Source: Helicobacteraceae bacterium (GTDB lineage: Bacteria; Campylobacterota; Campylobacteria; Campylobacterales; Helicobacteraceae). From it: a stretch of DNA of 19,465 nt. Shown here piece by piece: positions 15,165 through 19,465 of this stretch (positions within the stretch are counted from its first letter, which is position 1; each line of letters starts with the position of its first letter). Both the position numbers and the translations under genes were made by a program. The DNA is taken from assembly GCA_900770765.1 (NCBI GenBank), contig CAAGLK010000026.1, positions 1-19,465 on the forward strand. The letters are read 5' to 3'. Below the pieces are notes generated by a model. That model did not search any database. It was not told the DNA's origin and saw nothing but the letters and a program-made list of their open reading frames with translations.

Positions 15165-16805
15165 ATGGCAAATAAAGAAATCAATTTTTCAGACAACGCA
15201 AGAAATAAATTATTTGAAGGCGTAAAACAACTAAGCGATGCAGTAAAGGTAACAATGGGACCTAGAGGGCGAAATGTATTATTACAAAAAAGCTTTGGCG
15301 CACCTAGCATTACAAAAGATGGTGTAAGTGTGGCAAAAGAAATTGAGCTATCAGACCCAATTGCAAATATGGGAGCGCAACTTGTAAAAGAAGTGGCTTC
15401 TAAAACTGCCGATGCTGCTGGTGATGGCACTACAACAGCTACGGTTTTAGCTTATAGCATTTTTAAAGAGGGCTTAAGAAATATCACTGCTGGTGCGAAT
15501 CCTATTGAAGTTAAAAGAGGTATGGATAAGGCTGCAGAAGCTATCACAGAAGAGCTTAAGAAAATTTCTCGTCCTGTAAGTGGTAAAAAAGAAATCGCAC
15601 AAGTTGCTACAATTTCTGCAAATAGCGATGCAAAAGTAGGTGAGCTAATCGCCGAAGCTATGGAAAAAGTAGGTAAAGATGGCGTAATTACCGTCGAAGA
15701 AGCTAAGGGAATCAATGATGAATTAAGCGTAGTTGAGGGTATGCAGTTTGATAGAGGATATTTAAGTCCTTATTTTGTTACAAATAGTGATAAAATGGAA
15801 ACAGAATTAGAAAATCCCTATATCCTTTTAACTGATAAAAAAATTACAACTATGAAAGATATTTTACCTTTGCTTGAATCTACAATGAAAAGCGGTAAGC
15901 CTTTATTAATTATCGCTGAAGATATTGAAGGCGAAGCATTAACGACTTTAGTTGTAAATAAATTAAGAGGTGTTTTAAATATCGCTGCTGTTAAGGCTCC
16001 AGGCTTTGGTGATAGAAGAAAAGAAATGCTAAAAGACATTGCTACACTAACAGGTGGTGAAGTAATTAGCGAAGAGCTTGGTAAAACTTTAGAAAATGCT
16101 AGTATTGAGGACTTAGGACAAGCTTCAAGGGTTGTAATTGATAAAGACAATACAACAATCGTAGATGGCAAAGGCTGCAAAGATGCAGTAAGTGCAAGAG
16201 TAGGGCAAATCAAAACTCAAATCGAAAGCACAACAAGCGATTATGATAAAGAAAAGCTACAAGAGCGACTTGCAAAACTTAGCGGAGGTGTAGCTGTAAT
16301 TAAAGTTGGAGCTGCTAGTGAAGTTGAAATGAAAGAGAAAAAAGATAGAGTAGATGATGCACTATCTGCGACAAAAGCGGCTGTTGAAGAGGGTATTATT
16401 ATCGGCGGTGGTGCGGCATTAGTTAGAGCTAGTGCTAAAGTAAATCTTAGCTTAAGTGGCGATGAAAAAATCGGCTATGAAATTATAAAAAGAGCTATAA
16501 AAGCACCAATTAAGCAAATCGCAGCAAATGCCGGCTTTGATGATGGTGTTGTTGTAAATAATGTGGAAAATGATAATAATGCAAATAATGGCTTTGACGC
16601 AAGCAGTGGAAAATATGTAGATATGTTTGAAGCTGGTATCATTGACCCGCTAAAAGTTGCAAGAATCGCATTGCAAAATGCAGTATCTGTTTCTAGCCTA
16701 CTTCTTACTACAGAAGCAACAGTGCATGAGATTAAAGAAGATAAACCAGCTATGCCAGATATGAGTGGTATGGGCGGAATGGGCGGTATGGGCGGAATGA
16801 TGTAG
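15165..16805 (+). CDS. groEL: Chaperonin GroEL (Hsp60)
   Basis: Tetradecameric ATP-dependent folding chamber. It has 546 residues, normal for the family. MGPRGRNV (31-38) and GDGTTTAT (86-93) form the nucleotide site. The GGGAALVR segment lies in the second half, and the C-terminal tail ends in repeated GGM (GMGGMGGMGGMM). ATG follows AAGGAG (15153-15158), 10 bases after the groES stop, so both are made from one message. A strong hairpin follows. Codon and word usage differ slightly from neighbours: the GAATC/GATTC word common elsewhere occurs only about four times in this gene by my hand count, consistent with selection on a highly expressed, conserved gene. Confidence 0.99.
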   Translation: MANKEINFSDNARNKLFEGVKQLSDAVKVTMGPRGRNVLLQKSFGAPSITKDGVSVAKEIELSDPIANMGAQLVKEVASKTADAAGDGTTTATVLAYSIFKEGLRNITAGANPIEVKRGMDKAAEAITEELKKISRPVSGKKEIAQVATISANSDAKVGELIAEAMEKVGKDGVITVEEAKGINDELSVVEGMQFDRGYLSPYFVTNSDKMETELENPYILLTDKKITTMKDILPLLESTMKSGKPLLIIAEDIEGEALTTLVVNKLRGVLNIAAVKAPGFGDRRKEMLKDIATLTGGEVISEELGKTLENASIEDLGQASRVVIDKDNTTIVDGKGCKDAVSARVGQIKTQIESTTSDYDKEKLQERLAKLSGGVAVIKVGAASEVEMKEKKDRVDDALSATKAAVEEGIIIGGGAALVRASAKVNLSLSGDEKIGYEIIKRAIKAPIKQIAANAGFDDGVVVNNVENDNNANNGFDASSGKYVDMFEAGIIDPLKVARIALQNAVSVSSLLLTTEATVHEIKEDKPAMPDMSGMGGMGGMGGMM

Positions 16806-16816
16806 ATTCTGCCTTT

Positions 16817-16840
16817 TTAAGAATCCTTTTGGATTCTTAA
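16817..16840 (+). terminator. Rho-independent-type hairpin after groEL
   Basis: TTAAGAATCC (16817-16826) pairs perfectly with GGATTCTTAA (16831-16840) around a TTTT loop, a 10-bp stem starting 12 bases after the groEL stop. It is followed by GCCTTTT and later a run of six T. The remaining bases to 16939 are A/T rich and show no gene. Confidence 0.75.
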
Positions 16841-16939
16841 GCCTTTTAAAAACTTCTTTTTTAATACTCTCTAGCTTTACAAATTTGCTTAAATTTATTT
16901 TAAGATTCCAGCTTTTAATTTTTAATTCTACTTAAAATT

Positions 16940-17674
16940 TTAAAATTCAAATATATTTAAAAATTTCTTTGCTCTTTCACTTTGCGGATTCTTAAAAAAG
17001 TCTTGTGGTGCGGCAATTTCAGCAATTTTTCCATTATCAAAAAACACGATTCTATCTGCAACATGTTCTGCAAACTTCATCTCATGTGTAACTAGCACCA
17101 TAGTCATCCCATCTCTTGCTAGCTCTTTTATAACATCTAAAACCTCTTTTACCATCTCAGGGTCTAAAGAAGCAGTAACTTCATCAAAAAGCATAATGCT
17201 AGGATTCATACATAACGCCCTAACAATCGCCACTCTTTGCTTTTGTCCTCCGCTTAGCTCCCTTGGGTAAGAATCCTTTTTATGTGCCAATCCTACTCGC
17301 TCTAGTAATTTTAAGGCTTCTTTTGTCGCCACATTTTTACTTTTTTTCCCCACTTTTTGCGGTGCTAAAATAATATTTTCTAAAACGCTTAAATGCGGAA
17401 AAAGCTCGTAATTTTGAAACACCATGCCGATTTTTTGCCTTACTTTACTCCATTTTGTTTTGATTCCATCGCCGCTAATTTGCACCCCATTAAAAAAGAT
17501 TCTGCCAGCATTTATAGATTCTAACCCATTAATGCAGCGTAAAAATGTGCTCTTCCCACAGCCGCTAGGTCCTAAAATAGCACACACTTCACCCTTTTTA
17601 ATCTCTAAGCTAACAGAATCTAAAACCACATTGTCGCCAAATTTTTTAGTAATATTCTCTAATTTTAACAACAC
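16940..17674 (-). CDS. glnQ: Polar amino acid ABC importer, ATP-binding subunit (GlnQ-like)
   Basis: Cytoplasmic ATPase of a PAAT-family importer, 244 residues, usual length. Walker A GPSGCGKST (35-43, Lys41), Q-loop FQNYELFPH (86-94), signature LSGGQKQRVAI (140-150), Walker B MLFDE (161-165) and H-loop His197 (THEM) are all present. The LFPHLSVLEN segment and DPEM after the D-loop are typical of GlnQ/HisP relatives. The start is GTG at 17674, with AAGGA overlapping the stop of the upstream permease gene. TTG one codon later is an alternative. It is the third gene of the permease-permease-ATPase operon. Substrate (Gln, Glu, Asp, Cys or His) cannot be assigned. Confidence 0.93.
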   Translation of the reverse strand: MLLKLENITKKFGDNVVLDSVSLEIKKGEVCAILGPSGCGKSTFLRCINGLESINAGRIFFNGVQISGDGIKTKWSKVRQKIGMVFQNYELFPHLSVLENIILAPQKVGKKSKNVATKEALKLLERVGLAHKKDSYPRELSGGQKQRVAIVRALCMNPSIMLFDEVTASLDPEMVKEVLDVIKELARDGMTMVLVTHEMKFAEHVADRIVFFDNGKIAEIAAPQDFFKNPQSERAKKFLNIFEF

Positions 17675-17681
17675 TAAATCC

Positions 17682-18335
17682 TTAAATTAATTTTTTCTCT
17701 AAATATTTGCTAAATAATGAAAGCGGATAGCATAACGCAAAATAGGCAAAAAAGATTCCACCATATACCCAAAAAGAAGCGCTAGGATAGTTTATTAAAT
17801 TTACTTCTATTATTTGCTGACCCACTTTTAACATATCGCTTACGCCAATTAGTGCGGCAAGGGAGGTTGTTTTAATCATTCTTGTAAATAAATTTACAAG
17901 GCTAGGAAGCAGCCTTTTAAAACTTTGTGGAAAAATTATAAAAATTTGCACTTGATACTCTTTTAGCCCTAAAGCCCTTGCACTTTGTTTTTGATGTGGT
18001 GGTATAGATGTGATAGCCCCTCTTACTAAATCCCCCATTTCAGCCACTCCCCATAGGCTAAATACCACAATACAAGCTAAGATTCCACTTAAATTTAAAA
18101 CACTAGAAAAGCCAAAATACACTATAAAAAGCCACGCTAAAATAGGGATTATGCGAATAGATTCTAAATAAAATCTACATAAGAATCCTAAAAAGCGATT
18201 TTTTAGCGTCATAATATATCCAAGTAAGAATCCAAAAGCACAAGAAATTAAAATCGCAATAAATGCAATTTGAAGCGTTACAAACACGCCTTGTAGGATT
18301 CTAATTAAATTTTGTGGGATTATTAAAACTTCCAT
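17682..18335 (-). CDS. Polar amino acid ABC importer, permease subunit 2
   Basis: 217-residue inner-membrane permease of the His/Glu/Gln/Arg family with about five spans. Family features are the N-terminal GVFVTLQIAF segment and the EAA-type coupling loop GAITSIPPHQKQSARALGL followed by IFPQSFKRLLPSLVNLF, which contacts the ATPase. ATG has AGGA upstream. It begins 2 bases after the stop of the other permease gene and ends just before the ATPase start, so the three are one transcript. It is likely to pair with the other permease as a heterodimer. Confidence 0.92.
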   Translation of the reverse strand: MEVLIIPQNLIRILQGVFVTLQIAFIAILISCAFGFLLGYIMTLKNRFLGFLCRFYLESIRIIPILAWLFIVYFGFSSVLNLSGILACIVVFSLWGVAEMGDLVRGAITSIPPHQKQSARALGLKEYQVQIFIIFPQSFKRLLPSLVNLFTRMIKTTSLAALIGVSDMLKVGQQIIEVNLINYPSASFWVYGGIFFAYFALCYPLSLFSKYLEKKLI

Positions 18336-18337
18336 AT

Positions 18338-19009
18338 TTATCCTAAAAATCTCTTATATTTTTTCTCTAAAAGCGAAAATAAAATAGATAAAGGCAGTAA
18401 AATAAGCAAATAGCAAAACACTAATAATAAAAGCGTCTCATTTGTTTTATAATAACTGCCTATTAAATCTTTTGTAACATATAATAAATCCGCTAGGGCA
18501 ATCGCACTTACAACTGAAGTCTCTTTTAGTAAAAATATCGCATTTGCTGCAATGTAAGGCACACTTACCATTAAACTCTGCGGCAAAATTATAAAAATCA
18601 CAAGCTCTAGCTCATTTAGCCCTAAACTCCGCCCGGATTCTAGCTGTATTTTACCCACGGATTCTAGCCCAGCGCGGAAAGATTCCGCCATATAACTTCC
18701 GCCTAAAAACACAACGCCAATTAAAGCACAAGTGTAAGAATCTAGCTTAACCCCAAGCTGCGGAAGCCCATAATATAAGAAAAATAATTGAATTAGTAGC
18801 GGCGTGTTGCGTGAGAGTTCAATATAAATTTGTAAGATTGTGCTTAAAAATTTGATTTTATAATATTGCACTATTGACACTAAGAATCCTAAAATAATAG
18901 AAAATAAGATTCCAAAAAATGATAAGTGTAGCGTTAAAAAAAGTGCTTTAGAAAATGTTGGAATCGCATTTTTTATAAAATTAATATCAAGCGGAAATAA
19001 ATCTTGCAA
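18338..19009 (-). CDS. Polar amino acid ABC importer, permease subunit 1
   Basis: Inner-membrane permease of the same family, 223 residues from the start preferred here. About five spans. TFSKALFLTLHLSFFGILFS opens the first span. The EAA loop is SFRAGLESVGKIQLESGRSLGL, followed by ILPQSLMVSVPYIAAN. The start is TTG at 19009 with TAAGGA just upstream. An in-frame TTG at 19054 would add 15 residues, but it overlaps the likely -10 box (19046-19053) and would fall before the transcription start. First gene of the operon. No periplasmic binding protein gene is found on either side. Confidence 0.9.
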   Translation of the reverse strand: MQDLFPLDINFIKNAIPTFSKALFLTLHLSFFGILFSIILGFLVSIVQYYKIKFLSTILQIYIELSRNTPLLIQLFFLYYGLPQLGVKLDSYTCALIGVVFLGGSYMAESFRAGLESVGKIQLESGRSLGLNELELVIFIILPQSLMVSVPYIAANAIFLLKETSVVSAIALADLLYVTKDLIGSYYKTNETLLLLVFCYLLILLPLSILFSLLEKKYKRFLG

Positions 19010-19045
19010 AAGAATCCTTAAAGATTTTAAAAAATAACACCCACA

Positions 19046-19053
19046 ATTATACA
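19046..19053 (-). promoter_or_regulatory. -10 promoter element of the amino acid importer operon
   Basis: TGTATAAT on the minus strand has a perfect TATAAT (19051-19046). Transcription would start near 19039, 30 bases before the TTG at 19009. This decides the start of the first permease. Confidence 0.65.
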
Positions 19054-19082
19054 AAATTTTTAAGCATTAAGTTTGTGTGTTT

Positions 19083-19091
19083 TGCTACAAT
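19083..19091 (+). promoter_or_regulatory. Extended -10 promoter of hemJ
   Basis: TGCTACAAT (TG-N-TACAAT) lies 32 bases before the ATG at 19124. The same TGCTACAAT occurs before the CosR-like gene at 11469-11477. An AAAGG ribosome site lies between it and the ATG. Confidence 0.6.
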
Positions 19092-19123
19092 TGCAAGTTT
19101 ATTTTAAAGGGTAAAGGATAATT

Positions 19124-19458
19124 ATGCTTTATTTGTGGATTAAGGTTTTTCACATTATTTCTTTTGTTTCGTGGATGGCTATGCTGTTTTATCTGCCACG
19201 CCTCTTTGTTTATCATGCTGAAAATATTGAAAATAAGGGCTTTGTAGATGTTGTAAAGATTCAAGAATCTAAGCTATTTCATTTTATCGGCACACCGGCA
19301 ATTATTGCTACGCTTATATCTGGGATTTGGCTTATAAGTTTAGCACCAGAGCTATTAAAAGGTGGTGGATTTATGCATGCAAAATTGCTAATTGTCGCGC
19401 TTTTAATTATTTATCACTTTAGCCTTTATCGCTTTATGGTAGCTTTTAGAAATGATGC
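19124..19458 (+). CDS. hemJ: HemJ-type protoporphyrinogen IX oxidase, 3'-truncated
   Basis: Membrane enzyme that oxidises protoporphyrinogen IX to protoporphyrin IX in haem synthesis when HemG and HemY are absent. Only the first 111 codons are present. KVFHIISFVSWMAMLFYLPRLFVYH (7-31) carries the conserved His10 and the LPRLFVYH motif. LFHFIGTPAII, GIWL and MHAKLLIVALLIIYHF (84-99) are also typical of the UPF0093/HemJ family. Three hydrophobic segments are seen. The ATG follows AAAGGATAATT. The final residues ADR come from the adapter junction and should not be trusted: the native sequence probably continues beyond NDA. Confidence 0.9.
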
Positions 19459-19465
19459 AGATCGG
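19459..19465 (+). other. Probable adapter remnant at the 3' contig end (artefact)
   Basis: The last seven bases AGATCGG equal the first seven of the TruSeq read-through adapter (AGATCGGAAGAGC). Seven bases alone could be chance, but with the adapter at the other end a technical origin is likely. Confidence 0.8.

Noticed and set aside
15818..16213. Long open frame opposite groEL
   Set aside because: Low-complexity Ser/Leu-rich translation without a ribosome site, antisense to a highly conserved gene. It is a shadow of groEL codon structure, as are similar frames opposite PBP1A, msbA, the chemoreceptor and glnQ.
1..19465. Mobile elements, CRISPR arrays, tRNA or rRNA genes
   Set aside because: No transposase, integrase, regularly spaced direct repeats, tRNA cloverleaf or rRNA signature was seen on either strand.

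Overview
The window is one AT-rich contig from a member of the Campylobacterota, most likely an enterohepatic-type Helicobacter. The evidence is the CheV1-like coupling protein, the fused IspDF enzyme, the HP1021-type and CosR/HP1043-type regulators, short intergenic gaps and TATAAT-like boxes often preceded by TG. GroES has 86 residues and lacks the metal-binding tail of gastric H. pylori GroES, which argues against H. pylori itself. The first 19 bases match the end of the Illumina TruSeq adapter and the last 7 match the start of its partner, so both contig ends are technical and the two end genes are truncated.

Positions 20-4687 (+): a cell-envelope group of ftsW (5' end missing), a class A penicillin-binding protein and an MsbA-type lipid exporter, closely spaced. 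Positions 4747-5706 (+): cheV with its own promoter. Positions 5699-9583 (-): a tight, partly overlapping operon, in transcription order ispDF, an atypical HP1021-like regulator, an ATP-sulfurylase-like protein with altered active-site motifs, and pgpA. Positions 9658-11298 (-): a methyl-accepting chemotaxis receptor. Positions 11516-13464 (+): a two-component pair whose regulator has a CosR/HP1043-like DNA-binding domain but an intact phosphorylation pocket, overlapping its histidine kinase. Positions 13495-14670 (-): a PLP aminotransferase of the aspartate/prephenate type. Positions 14894-16805 (+): groES-groEL. Positions 16940-19009 (-): a polar amino acid ABC importer with two permeases and an ATPase but no binding protein. 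Positions 19124-19458 (+): the start of hemJ.

Most genes are core housekeeping functions: wall synthesis and lipid export, isoprenoid and phosphatidylglycerol synthesis, chemotaxis, chaperonins, amino acid uptake and haem synthesis. I see no mobile elements, CRISPR arrays, tRNA or rRNA genes, and no gene-free stretch longer than 300 bases. The longest gaps (11299-11515 and 14671-14893) are divergent promoter regions.

The most interesting points are the HP1021-like regulator that looks like a decayed NtrC-type activator, the degenerate ATP-sulfurylase beside it, the CosR-like regulator with a restored or ancestral kinase partnership, and a heavily over-represented short word (GAATC/GATTC) whose inverted pairs form the hairpins after three genes.
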